From an uncultured Oscillospiraceae bacterium (GTDB taxonomy: Bacteria; Bacillota; Clostridia; Oscillospirales; Oscillospiraceae): a stretch of DNA of 57,291 bases. The stretch is taken from contig CAKTPP010000010.1 in the NCBI GenBank assembly GCA_934591895.1, positions 1-57,291 of the forward strand, given 5' to 3'. Made by a program: the position numbers and the translations under genes. The notes beneath the pieces are model-generated. The model was not told where the DNA came from. It saw only the letters and a list, made by a program, of their open reading frames with translations, and searched no databases. This document shows positions 32,569 to 40,743 of the stretch, piece after piece (within the stretch, counting starts at the first letter, position 1; every line of letters starts with the position of its first letter).

Positions 32569-35337
32569 TCAGGCGTTGACCACGTGCTCAACGTAGCCTC
32601 TGAGGATCGCGGCGACCTGCGCGCGCGAAGCGCTGCCCTGCGGGTCGAGGATCGTCCTGCTACCGTACACCGTGCCCTGGATGAGCCCGGCGGCATTCGC
32701 CCACGAGAGCGCATCCTTTGCCCAGCCGGACACACTGCCGGCGTCCGGGAACGCCGAGAGGTCGGCGCGCGCGCTGACGTCATAGCCCTTGCTGTGCGCG
32801 TAGTTGTAGAGGATCAGCGCGGTCTGCTCGCGCGTGACAGCGCCATTGGGATCGAAGCGGCCGCCGCCGACGCCGGTGACGACGCCGTTCTCGGCAGCCC
32901 AGGTCACCGCGTCCGTGTACCATGTGCCGTTGGGCACATCGCTGAACGTGTTGACGCCCTTCGGAGCGGGCTTGCCGGCGAGGCTCCACAGCACGGTCAC
33001 GAGCATCGCGCGGTTCGTGGTCTGATCCGGAGCGAACGTCGTGGCCGACGCGCCGGAGAACAGGCCGTTATTGTAGGCGTAGGCCGCAGCGCCGTAGTAC
33101 CACGCACCGGCGGGCACATCCGTGAACGGGAAGCTTGCCAGGGCCGTCACGCCGTTGACCACGTTGAAGGAATACGTCTGCTGCGCGGCATTGTAAGCAC
33201 CGCCGAGGGCAGAGATCGCGCCGTCCTCAGCGAGGTTCCACGCGGTCAGGTCGTCCGCCGCGTTCACGGCCACTGCGGCGCGCACGCTGCCGGCGGGATA
33301 CTTCGCCGCAGTGCCGTCAACGGTGACGGAGGCGGCGGCAAGCACGGCGCTGTCCGCCTGCTTGCCGAGGGCACGGCGCTGCGCGGCGTTGAGAGAGGCG
33401 CCGCTTGCAAGGGAGACGGTGACGTCCTTGTGCAGATCGAGCGCCGCGAGCGCGCTCGCATCGAACGCGACCGTACCGGACTTGAACTGCACCTGCAGCG
33501 CGGCGACGCCCGCCTCACGCGCATTGGCGATCGAGCGGCCGGAGAGGACGACCGTGCCGACTGCGGGGTCGGTGGCGTTGACCGTCACGGTCGCGCCGGA
33601 CTGCGCGTTGGTGGCCGTGCGCAGCTGGCGGCTGGTCAGGAACACCGTAGCGGTGCCGTCCTGCACATAGGCCTGCGTAGCGGCGGCGCTGCTGCCGCTG
33701 ACGGGCAGGAGGCGAACCTGCGCGCTGCTGCCCTCGAGCAGAATGGTCTTGTCATTGTCATCGGGGCAGTTGTTGTCCACGCTCATGGAGACAACGATCT
33801 TCACGAGCAGGTCGTTGAGCTGGCTCTTGAGGTACTTGGTGAACAGCCCCTGGAATTTGGTGAACAGGACGCTGCCGCGGCCGAAGGCGTCTCTGGCGAC
33901 AATGTCGAGCACCTGATCGAGCAGTGCGCCGCTCTTGAGCTGGTTGACGCCGGACTGCACCCACGCGGGGTAATTGCCGTCGTCCTCACCGGCAAGGTTG
34001 CACTGGTAGATCCAGTTGGCAAAGTCGAGCAGGTCGTTGCCCTCGGCGATCGGGATGGCCGCCACGTCGTCAATGATCTGTCCAATGTTCTCGACGATCT
34101 TTGTAACAGGCCACGTATCGTTCGGCAGATACTTGCCGAAGAAGGACTTGACAAAGTCGCCCGCGACCGTCTTGAGCATGTCGGTCGTAAAACCGAACGC
34201 ACGGGCATATTCGGTCAGGTCGTCGATCACATGCGCGGTGCCCGTGGCGGGATCGGTATAACGGATATCGCCGATGTGCGTCTTGGTGCTCACGCTCATG
34301 CAGGTGCTCGTCTCACCGCCGGCAGTACTGCGGCGCAGGTCGACAAAGCGGATCGGGCACGGATACGTCAGCGCGGAGCCGGTCTCGATGTCATAGAGGG
34401 TGTTGCCGGCCTGCGTGGTCATGGCGGCAATGTCGACCGCATGCATATGGCCGGTGAAGACGACGCTCATACCGGCATCGGCATATTCCTGCGCGATGCG
34501 CTCATAGCCGTTGACAAGGTACATGGGCAGGATGGTGGGCTCGACATCGAAGTGCGGCACCAGACCGTGATGCTCCAGACCGATGACAAGGTCGCCGCGC
34601 GCCTTGGCGGCGGCAGTCTGCTCGATGACCCACTTTTCCAGATCGGCGCTGATGGCGCCGCTCGTCTCATGCTCGTCCGCACCGTTGTCGGTGTTATCCA
34701 CGCTGTAGCGGCAGGTGTCCATGGCGATAATGGTCAGCCCCTCGACCGGACGGGCGACATAGGACATGTAGCCGGCCTTTTTCCCCTCGGCCGGGGTGAA
34801 GGTCGCAATGACGGTCGGGTCAGAGTAGACGAAGTCGTAGATGTCCTTGAAGTCCTCCGGGTGCGTGCGCGTGGCGGGCACGGCCTTGCCGTCGGCGGTG
34901 TTGAAGTTCTTGGCATTGTAATTGCGGATGTCATGGTTGCCGTTGATGACATAGACCTTCAGGCCGGGGACATCCTTCTGCAGCTGCTGCAGCTGCTTTG
35001 CCAATGCCTTGTGGCACTCCTGCTCGCCGTCCTTGGTCAGGTCGCCGGACACGAGAAGAATGTCGGGCTTGTCCGCACGGACGCGCTCGAACATCTCGTT
35101 GAGGATGGCGGAGCTCTCCTTGAGCAGCTTGCGGTCGCTGTTGAGCGCGTGCTCAAAGTCCTCCGTGTCTGCGATCATATCCGGCGAGAGATAGTGCAGG
35201 TCGGACATGACGGCGATTCTCAGGTTCAGATCCTGCGGCTTGTCCGCCGCAAATGCCGGAACCGTCAGTGTGAAGACAAGGACTACCGCCAGCAGCAGCG
35301 ACAGCAGTCTGCTTCCATTGTGCATTTTGGTTTTCAT
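32569..35337 (-). CDS. Secreted SLH-domain metallophosphoesterase
   Basis: 922 residues. Signal peptide about 1-31 ending AFA-A. A calcineurin-like phosphoesterase domain about 37-330 has all metal motifs: VMSDLHYL, SGDLTKDGE, NGNHDIRNY, GLEHHGLVPH and FTGHMHAVD. A middle region of low similarity follows, then three C-terminal SLH repeats (about 740-922; TNRAMLV, TREQTALI, SRAQVAAIL cores) that anchor it to cell-wall polymer. Pho boxes upstream imply induction by phosphate limitation to release phosphate from extracellular esters or nucleotides. I chose ATG 35337 (AGGAGGAAGAA before it); an upstream in-frame start would run through the promoter. Confidence 0.9.
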   Translation of the reverse strand: MKTKMHNGSRLLSLLLAVVLVFTLTVPAFAADKPQDLNLRIAVMSDLHYLSPDMIADTEDFEHALNSDRKLLKESSAILNEMFERVRADKPDILLVSGDLTKDGEQECHKALAKQLQQLQKDVPGLKVYVINGNHDIRNYNAKNFNTADGKAVPATRTHPEDFKDIYDFVYSDPTVIATFTPAEGKKAGYMSYVARPVEGLTIIAMDTCRYSVDNTDNGADEHETSGAISADLEKWVIEQTAAAKARGDLVIGLEHHGLVPHFDVEPTILPMYLVNGYERIAQEYADAGMSVVFTGHMHAVDIAAMTTQAGNTLYDIETGSALTYPCPIRFVDLRRSTAGGETSTCMSVSTKTHIGDIRYTDPATGTAHVIDDLTEYARAFGFTTDMLKTVAGDFVKSFFGKYLPNDTWPVTKIVENIGQIIDDVAAIPIAEGNDLLDFANWIYQCNLAGEDDGNYPAWVQSGVNQLKSGALLDQVLDIVARDAFGRGSVLFTKFQGLFTKYLKSQLNDLLVKIVVSMSVDNNCPDDNDKTILLEGSSAQVRLLPVSGSSAAATQAYVQDGTATVFLTSRQLRTATNAQSGATVTVNATDPAVGTVVLSGRSIANAREAGVAALQVQFKSGTVAFDASALAALDLHKDVTVSLASGASLNAAQRRALGKQADSAVLAAASVTVDGTAAKYPAGSVRAAVAVNAADDLTAWNLAEDGAISALGGAYNAAQQTYSFNVVNGVTALASFPFTDVPAGAWYYGAAAYAYNNGLFSGASATTFAPDQTTNRAMLVTVLWSLAGKPAPKGVNTFSDVPNGTWYTDAVTWAAENGVVTGVGGGRFDPNGAVTREQTALILYNYAHSKGYDVSARADLSAFPDAGSVSGWAKDALSWANAAGLIQGTVYGSRTILDPQGSASRAQVAAILRGYVEHVVNA

Positions 35338-35413
35338 TTCTTCCTCCTGTTGATATAGTCTCCTACATACATATGTACGGTAAAGGCCGCACAGCTGTAT
35401 CCCTTCCTCACCG

Positions 35414-35442
35414 TGTAAAATCTGCAGGCGGCTTTGTGTAAA
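35414..35442 (-). promoter_or_regulatory. Pho boxes upstream of the phosphoesterase gene
   Basis: TTTACA on the minus strand at plus positions 35414-35419 and 35437-35442, start-to-start 23 bp, as in the first pair upstream of pstS. They lie 77-105 bp before the start codon. Confidence 0.65.
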
Positions 35443-35473
35443 AAGCGGCTGCACCACGGCTATTTCAACTGTA

Positions 35474-35569
35474 TCATGCCGGCGCCCCAAATGCAACCAA
35501 AATACAGCAGCGAATGCGAAAAAGCGCGGGCGGCAGCAGGCGGGACCCGATGCGTTTGGAATGTTTCAT
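35474..35569 (-). pseudogene. 31-codon frame with intact ribosome binding site, probable gene remnant
   Basis: AGGAGGAAGAG directly precedes ATG 35569, nearly identical to the site of the phosphoesterase gene (AGGAGGAAGAA). The frame starts MKHSKRIGSR and includes a short hydrophobic stretch (CCILVAFGAPA) like the start of a signal peptide, then stops. Its own TTTACA pair lies 67-95 bp upstream. It looks like the start of a lost Pho-regulated secreted protein. A functional small peptide is the alternative. Confidence 0.45.
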
Positions 35570-35622
35570 CTCTTCCTCCTGTAACATTCAAGATTTTGGC
35601 TCTTACAAGCTCACGTTCCTGT

Positions 35623-35664
35623 TTTACACAGCGCGTGTAAAGTTCAAAACCGCGGCCGTGTAAA
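35623..35664 (-). promoter_or_regulatory. Second Pho-box pair
   Basis: TTTACA on the minus strand at plus positions 35636-35641 and 35659-35664, again 23 bp apart; an additional TTTACA on the plus strand at 35623-35628 is in the opposite orientation. The position relative to the start at 35569 mirrors that of the pair before the phosphoesterase gene. Confidence 0.6.
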
Positions 35665-35705
35665 GTTCCCGTGCGGCAAAGCGGTGAAGATTTTGCATTC
35701 CCGCC

Positions 35706-35734
35706 TTGACAAGCCGGCGGTTTCGTCTTATCAT
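35706..35734 (+). promoter_or_regulatory. Promoter of the thiamine salvage operon
   Basis: TTGACA at 35706-35711, 17-bp spacer, TATCAT at 35729-35734, about 12 bp before the riboswitch begins. Confidence 0.8.
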
Positions 35735-35745
35735 GAAGTGTGACA

Positions 35746-35828
35746 AACACGGGGAGCCGCTCGGCTGAGAGTAAGCATCCGCTTAGACCCGCACACCTGA
35801 TTTGGATAATGCCAACGTAGGGATTCAT
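35746..35828 (+). promoter_or_regulatory. TPP riboswitch (thi box)
   Basis: The conserved core is unmistakable: GGGGAGCC, CTGAGAGTAAGC, AGACCC, CACCTGATTTGGATAATGCC and AACGTAGGGA, in the right order and spacing for the thiamine pyrophosphate aptamer. It lies 70 bp before thiM and is followed by a terminator, so TPP binding should stop transcription of thiM-thiE-thiD-cytX. Confidence 0.95.
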
Positions 35829-35843
35829 ACTGCCGGACCGCAA

Positions 35844-35876
35844 CAGCAGCACTCTTTACGGGCGCTGCCGTTTTTT
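35844..35876 (+). terminator. Riboswitch expression-platform terminator
   Basis: CAGCAGC (35844-35850) pairs with GCTGCCG (35864-35870) with one mismatch, followed by TTTTTT. It lies between the aptamer and thiM. Confidence 0.75.
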
Positions 35877-35898
35877 ATACCCCGAAAGGAGCTTCTTT

Positions 35899-36729
35899 AT
35901 GGAACAGATCCTCAAGACCATGCTGGAAAACGTGCGCGCGAAAACACCGCTCGTGCACAACATCACAAACTACGTCACCGTCAACGACGTCGCAAACGTC
36001 CTGCTGGCGGCCGGCGGCTCGCCGATCATGTCCGACGACGCAGACGACGTCGAGGACATCACGAGCATCTGCGGCGGCCTGAACATCAACATCGGCACGC
36101 TCAACAAAAACACCATCCCCTCCATGTTCCTCGCCGGCAAGAAGGCAAACGCCCTCGGCCACATCGTCCTGCTCGACCCCGTGGGCGCGGGCGCGAGCCG
36201 CCTGCGCACCGACACGGCCAACCGCCTCATGCGCGAGGTGCGCTTTGACGCCGTGCGCGGCAACATCTCCGAGATCAAGACCCTCTGCACCGGCAGCGGC
36301 ACGACCAAGGGCGTGGACGCCGACACGGTCGACGCCGTGACGGAGGCAAACCTCGACGACGGCGTGGCGCTGGTCAAGGCGTTCGCCGGACAGACCGGCT
36401 GCATCATCGCCGTGACCGGCGCGATCGACCTCGTGAGCGACGGCGAGCGCTGCTGGTGCATCCGCAACGGCCGTCCGGAGATGAGCCGCATCACCGGCAC
36501 GGGCTGCCAGCTCTCGGCGCTGACGACGGCGTTCCTCGTCGCCAACCCCGAGCACAAGCTCGAAGCCGCGGCTGCCGCCGTGTGCATGATGGGGCTCGCG
36601 GGCGAGATCGGCTGGGCGAACATGCAGCCCGGCGACGGCAACAGCACCTACCGCAGCCGCATCATCGACGCCATTTTCAACATGACCGGCGACGCGCTGG
36701 AGGAAGGAGCCAAATATGAACTGCGATAA
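35899..36729 (+). CDS. thiM: Hydroxyethylthiazole kinase
   Basis: 276 residues, ribokinase-like fold. PLVHNITNYVTVNDVANVLLA is the thiazole site, DPVGAGASRLR and GNISEI the nucleotide/Mg region, and RITGTGCQLSALTTAF the catalytic anion-hole/cysteine motif. It phosphorylates salvaged thiazole alcohol. First gene of the riboswitch operon, AAAGGAG before the ATG; it overlaps thiE by 14 bp. Confidence 0.95.
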   Translation: MEQILKTMLENVRAKTPLVHNITNYVTVNDVANVLLAAGGSPIMSDDADDVEDITSICGGLNINIGTLNKNTIPSMFLAGKKANALGHIVLLDPVGAGASRLRTDTANRLMREVRFDAVRGNISEIKTLCTGSGTTKGVDADTVDAVTEANLDDGVALVKAFAGQTGCIIAVTGAIDLVSDGERCWCIRNGRPEMSRITGTGCQLSALTTAFLVANPEHKLEAAAAAVCMMGLAGEIGWANMQPGDGNSTYRSRIIDAIFNMTGDALEEGAKYELR

Positions 36730-37357
36730 TGCTTCCCTGCTGCTCTATGCAGTGACCGACCGCTCGTGGCTGCACGGCCAGACGCTCTACGAGCAGGCCG
36801 AGCAGGCGCTGCAGGGCGGCGCAACGTTTTTGCAGCTGCGCGAGAAGGCGCTCGACGAGGCGCACTTCAAGGAAGAGGCCGTCGCGCTCAAGGCACTGTG
36901 CAGGCAGTACGGCGTGCCGTTCGTGCTCGACGACAACGTGGCGCTCGCCATCGAAACGGACGCCGACGGCGTGCACGTCGGCCAGAGCGACATGGCGGCC
37001 GGAAAAGTGCGCGCGCTCATCGGCCCGGACAAGATCCTCGGCGTGTCGGCGCAGACCGTGGAGGAGGCGCTGCTGGCCGAGCGCGAGGGCGCGGACTATC
37101 TCGGCGTGGGCGCCGTGTTCCCGACCGGGACAAAGACCGACGCCAACGCCGTGAGCTATGACACCCTGCGCGAGATCTGCGCGGCCGTGTCCATCCCCGT
37201 CATCGCCATCGGCGGCATCACGAAAGACAATGTCGCCCTGCTCTCCGGCAGCGGCATCGTCGGCGTCGCCGTCGTGAGCGCGATCTTCGCGCAGCCGGAC
37301 ATCCCCGCCGCCACGCGCAAGCTCAAGGCCGCCGTGCGCACTGCGCTGGATCTGTAA
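36716..37357 (+). CDS. thiE: Thiamine-phosphate synthase
   Basis: 213 residues, TIM barrel. LQLREKALDEA, VPFVLDDNVALA, ADGVHVGQSDMA, GADYLGVGAVFPTGTKTDA and AIGGITKDNV are all ThiE signatures. It joins HMP-PP and HET-P into thiamine phosphate. It starts inside the end of thiM behind GAAGGAG, so translation is coupled. Confidence 0.95.
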   Translation: MNCDNASLLLYAVTDRSWLHGQTLYEQAEQALQGGATFLQLREKALDEAHFKEEAVALKALCRQYGVPFVLDDNVALAIETDADGVHVGQSDMAAGKVRALIGPDKILGVSAQTVEEALLAEREGADYLGVGAVFPTGTKTDANAVSYDTLREICAAVSIPVIAIGGITKDNVALLSGSGIVGVAVVSAIFAQPDIPAATRKLKAAVRTALDL

Positions 37358-37456
37358 TCCCCCTGCGCGCGGGCGCAGACAAGATAAAAACAGCGGCAGA
37401 TCGGGGGCACCACTTTCTGTCGCTCAACAAAATTGATGCTGAAAAGGAGACAGAAT

Positions 37457-38266
37457 ATGAAAACAGCATTAACAATCGCCGGAAGCGATTCCAGCGGAGG
37501 CGCCGGTATTCAGGCCGATCTGAAAGCCATGACCATGAATGGCGTATTTGCCATGAGTGCGATCACGGCGCTGACCGCCCAGAACACGACCGGCGTACAG
37601 GGTATTTTTGAAGTGACCCCGGAGTTTCTCGCCCGGCAGATCGACAGCGTCTTTACCGACATCCGGCCTGACGCGGTGAAGATCGGCATGGTCGCGTCCT
37701 CCGGCCTTATCGAGGTCATCGCCGAGCGGCTGCAGCACTACGCAGCGCAGAACATCGTCGTCGACCCCGTGATGGTCGCCACGAGCGGCGCGCGCCTCAT
37801 CTCCGAGGACGCCATCGCCACGCTCGAGGCGCGGCTGCTGCCGCTGGCCGCCGTGCTCACGCCCAACATCCCGGAGGCAGAGGTGCTCTCGGGGCTGTCC
37901 ATCGCCTCCCCCGACGACATGATCGCCGCCGGAAAGGTCATCAGCGAGCGCTACGGCTGCGCCGTGCTGTGCAAGGGCGGGCACCGGCTCAACGACGCCA
38001 ATGACCTCCTGTACCGCGACGGCGGCTACGAGTGGTTCAACGGCAAGCGCATTGACAACCCCAACACCCATGGCACCGGCTGCACGCTCTCGAGCGCCAT
38101 CGCAGCCAACCTCGCCAAGGGCTATGATCTCGACACGGCCGTCCGCCGTGCGAAGGACTACCTCTCCGGCGCGCTGGCCGCCATGCTCGACCTCGGCGCC
38201 GGCTCCGGTCCGATGGACCACGCGTTCGACCTCAAGCCCGAATACCGTCAGGAGGCCGGAAAATGA
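37457..38266 (+). CDS. thiD: Hydroxymethylpyrimidine (phosphate) kinase
   Basis: 269 residues, ribokinase-like. TIAGSDSSGGAGIQADLK at the N-terminus, QNTTGVQG, DPVMVATSGARLI, TPNIPEAEVL and NTHGTGCTLSSAIAANL are the standard motifs. It phosphorylates HMP twice. I chose the ATG at 37457 after AAGGAGACAG; the in-frame ATG at 37433 has no site. The 99-bp gap from thiE shows no strong terminator. It overlaps cytX by 4 bp. Confidence 0.95.
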   Translation: MKTALTIAGSDSSGGAGIQADLKAMTMNGVFAMSAITALTAQNTTGVQGIFEVTPEFLARQIDSVFTDIRPDAVKIGMVASSGLIEVIAERLQHYAAQNIVVDPVMVATSGARLISEDAIATLEARLLPLAAVLTPNIPEAEVLSGLSIASPDDMIAAGKVISERYGCAVLCKGGHRLNDANDLLYRDGGYEWFNGKRIDNPNTHGTGCTLSSAIAANLAKGYDLDTAVRRAKDYLSGALAAMLDLGAGSGPMDHAFDLKPEYRQEAGK

Positions 38267-39435
38267 AAAAAACGTCCAGCTTCCAGAACGGCCTCATATG
38301 GTTCGGCGCGGCCGTGTCCATCGCCGAGATCCTCACCGGCACGTATTTTGCGCCCCTCGGCTTCACGAAGGGTCTGCTCGCCATCCTGCTCGGCCACGTC
38401 ATCGGCTGCACGATGTTTTTCTTCGCGGGTCTCATCGGCGGCCGCACCGGCCGCAGCGCCATGGGCACGGTCGAGCTGAGCTTCGGCCGCATCGGCTGCC
38501 TGTTTTTCGCGGCGCTCAACGTGCTGCAGCTCGTCGGCTGGACGGCCATCATGATCTATGACGGCGCGCTGGCCACCAACACCGTGCTCGGCCTCGGCAA
38601 ATGGGTGTGGTGTCTGGTCATCGGCGGGCTGATCGTGCTGTGGATCGCCATCGGCATCAAAAACCTCGGCTGGGTCAACAAGATCGCCATGGCCGCGCTG
38701 TTCATCCTCTCGATCGTGCTGTGCGTGGTGGTGTTCCGCGGCGGCACGCCCGTCACGGAGCCCGACGGCAGCCTGAGCTTCGGCGCGGCGGTCGAGCTCG
38801 CCGTGGCCATGCCGCTGTCGTGGCTGCCGCTCATCTCCGACTACACGCGCGAGGCCGAAAAGCCCTTTGCCGCCACGCTCTCGAGCACGCTGACCTACGG
38901 CGTCGTGAGCTGCTGGATGTATCTCATCGGCATGGGCGCCGCCATCTTCACCGGCGAGGGCGACATCGCGCTCATCATGGTCAAGGCCGGTCTCGGCGTG
39001 GCCGCGCTGCTCATCCTCATCCTCTCGACCGTCACGACGACCTTCCTCGATGCGTACAGCGCCGGCATCTCGGCCGAGTCCCTGTCGAAGAAGATCAACG
39101 GCAAGTATGCCGCGCTCGTCGTGACCGTCGTCGGCACGGTCTGCGCCATCTGCTTCCCGATGGACGACATTACCGACTTTCTCTACCTCATCGGCTCGGT
39201 GTTCGCGCCGATGATCGCCATCCAGATCACGGACTTCTTCGTGCTGCGCCGCGGCGGCGCGCGCGGAAAGCTCGACGTGTGCAACGCCGTCGTCTGGGTG
39301 CTGGGCTTCGCGCTCTACCGCGTGCTCATGAATGTGGACATCCCGGTCGGCAACACGCTGCCCGACATGGCCGCCACGATGCTCCTGTGCGTGATCGCGC
39401 ACAAAATTGTCCCGGATAAGACCAAGACTGCCTGA
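38263..39435 (+). CDS. cytX: Putative hydroxymethylpyrimidine transporter CytX
   Basis: 390 residues, about twelve hydrophobic helices, NCS1 (purine-cytosine permease) family. The N-terminal FGAAVSIAEILTGTYFAPLG and WLPLISDYTR motifs are typical of CytX, the HMP importer repeatedly found under TPP riboswitches with thiM/thiD/thiE. Transport specificity is inferred from this operon. It overlaps thiD by 4 bp and ends 30 bp before the first copy of a duplicated terminator. Confidence 0.88.
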   Translation: MKKTSSFQNGLIWFGAAVSIAEILTGTYFAPLGFTKGLLAILLGHVIGCTMFFFAGLIGGRTGRSAMGTVELSFGRIGCLFFAALNVLQLVGWTAIMIYDGALATNTVLGLGKWVWCLVIGGLIVLWIAIGIKNLGWVNKIAMAALFILSIVLCVVVFRGGTPVTEPDGSLSFGAAVELAVAMPLSWLPLISDYTREAEKPFAATLSSTLTYGVVSCWMYLIGMGAAIFTGEGDIALIMVKAGLGVAALLILILSTVTTTFLDAYSAGISAESLSKKINGKYAALVVTVVGTVCAICFPMDDITDFLYLIGSVFAPMIAIQITDFFVLRRGGARGKLDVCNAVVWVLGFALYRVLMNVDIPVGNTLPDMAATMLLCVIAHKIVPDKTKTA

Positions 39436-39464
39436 GCCTTTTTTGCGAAACCTGCCCAAGCCGG

Positions 39465-39493
39465 AAACGCCCGCACACCGTGCGGGCGTTTTT
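39465..39493 (+). terminator. First copy of a duplicated terminator (end of thiamine operon)
   Basis: AAACGCCCGCAC (39465-39476), loop ACC, GTGCGGGCGTTT (39480-39491) and further T. The same hairpin with loop GGT recurs at 39708-39736 beyond repeat copy C. Confidence 0.9.
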
Positions 39494-39494
39494 G

Positions 39495-39707
39495 CGCGTC
39501 AAACAGAGTTTGACACGCTCAAACGAGACCCACTGCGTTGGGCTCTCGTTTGAAAGGATTGCGGCTCGCTGCAGCGCACGCGCCGTGCGCGCACGTTTGC
39601 GAGCCGAGCGGTATTTTCTCCGCCGCACATGTCGCCGGAGAAAATGATTGGATCTTCTTTCGCCGCTCCGGCGGCGAAAGGCTACGAGGTTTTTGGCAAG
39701 CTGCCGG
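39495..39707 (+). repeat. Dispersed four-hairpin element, copy C (left half divergent)
   Basis: The right half matches copies A and B closely: H3 ATTTTCTCCG/CGGAGAAAAT at 39613-39645, H4 TTTCGCCGC/GCGGCGAAA at 39658-39679, then GCTACGAGGTTTTTGGCAAG. The left half has a different sequence but the same plan: GTCAAAC/GTTTGAC (39499-39512), a larger TCAAACGAGA/TCTCGTTTGA stem, and a long GC-rich stem closed by GCGGCTCGC. It lies downstream of cytX in the same sense. No coding capacity was recognised. Confidence 0.8.
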
Positions 39708-39736
39708 AAACGCCCGCACGGTGTGCGGGCGTTTTT
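39708..39736 (+). terminator. Second copy of the duplicated terminator
   Basis: AAACGCCCGCAC (39708-39719), loop GGT, GTGCGGGCGTTT (39723-39734), then TT. Flanks GCCGGAAA and TTTTTGCG are shared with the first copy; only the 3-base loop is inverted (ACC to GGT). Confidence 0.9.
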
Positions 39737-39806
39737 GCGTCTTGAATTCCTATCAGGACCGTGTTATTTTAAGGGCAGAAATATACAAGCGCAAGGAGGC
39801 TCACCC

Positions 39807-40730
39807 ATGAAGGATCTCAAACCGACGTGCCGCATCGCCGTCGTGCAGGCGGCGCCGGTGCTGTTTGACAAGGCCGCGTGCACGGACAAGGCCGTGCGCC
39901 TGATCGCGGAATGTGCCCGCGGCGGTGCGGAGCTGATCGTGTTTCCGGAGCTGTTTATCCCCGGCTACCCCTACGGCATGACCTTCGGCTTCACGGTCGG
40001 CGCGCGCAATGAAGACGGCCGCATGGACTGGCAGCTTTACTGTGACAACTCCATCGTCGTGCCCGGCCCGGAGACGGAGCGCCTCGCCGCGGCGGCAAAG
40101 GCCGCGGGCGCATACGTGAGCATCGGCGTATCGGAGCGCGACGGCGTGACCGGCACGCTCTACAACTCCAACCTCATCTTCTGCCCGGACGGCACGCTCG
40201 CGCCCGTGCACCGCAAGCTCAAGCCCACGGGCGCCGAGCGCGTGGTCTGGGGCGACGCCGACCGCGGGTATTTCCCGGTCGTGGACACCCCGTGGGGGCC
40301 GATGGGCAGCCTCATCTGCTGGGAGAGCTATATGCCGCTCGCGCGCACGGCGCTGTATGAAAAGGGCGTGACGCTCTACATCTCGCCGAACACGAACGAC
40401 AACCCCGAATGGCAGGCCACCGTGCAGCACATCGCGCTCGAGGGGCGGTGCTATTTCATCAACTGCGACATGGTCTTTCACCGCGCGGACTACCCCGACG
40501 GGCTGCACTGCCCGGACGAAATTGCGCGCCTGAGCGACATTCCCTGCCGCGGCGGCAGCTGCATCGTCGACCCCTACGGGCACTATGTCGTGCAGCCGGT
40601 GTGGGACGCCGAGGACATTCTCTATGCCGACCTCGACATGCAGCGCGTGCCCGCCAGCCGTATGGAGCTCGACGTGTGCGGCCACTATGCGCGGCCGGAC
40701 GTGCTGCGCCTGACCGTGCAGGACAAATGA
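39807..40730 (+). CDS. Nitrilase-family hydrolase
   Basis: 307 residues, carbon-nitrogen hydrolase fold with the Glu-Lys-Cys triad: E48 in IVFPELFIPG, K137 in HRKLKPT, and C171 in LICWESYMPLAR. The CWE(N/S)YMPL context and the PT after the lysine are features of true nitrilases (branch 1), which hydrolyse nitriles to acids, unlike the neighbouring amidase-like enzyme. ATG 39807 follows AAGGAGG. A second superfamily member starts 13 bp after its stop, so the two are in one operon. Confidence 0.85.
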   Translation: MKDLKPTCRIAVVQAAPVLFDKAACTDKAVRLIAECARGGAELIVFPELFIPGYPYGMTFGFTVGARNEDGRMDWQLYCDNSIVVPGPETERLAAAAKAAGAYVSIGVSERDGVTGTLYNSNLIFCPDGTLAPVHRKLKPTGAERVVWGDADRGYFPVVDTPWGPMGSLICWESYMPLARTALYEKGVTLYISPNTNDNPEWQATVQHIALEGRCYFINCDMVFHRADYPDGLHCPDEIARLSDIPCRGGSCIVDPYGHYVVQPVWDAEDILYADLDMQRVPASRMELDVCGHYARPDVLRLTVQDK

Positions 40731-40743
40731 AAGGAGCGCGCGT

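Noticed and set aside
32563..35358. A 931-codon open frame antisense to the SLH phosphoesterase
   Set aside because: It is the mirror frame of a GC-rich gene with strong third-position bias; its translation is Arg/Ala/His-rich with no recognisable domain, and the sense frame has a signal peptide, metal motifs and SLH repeats.
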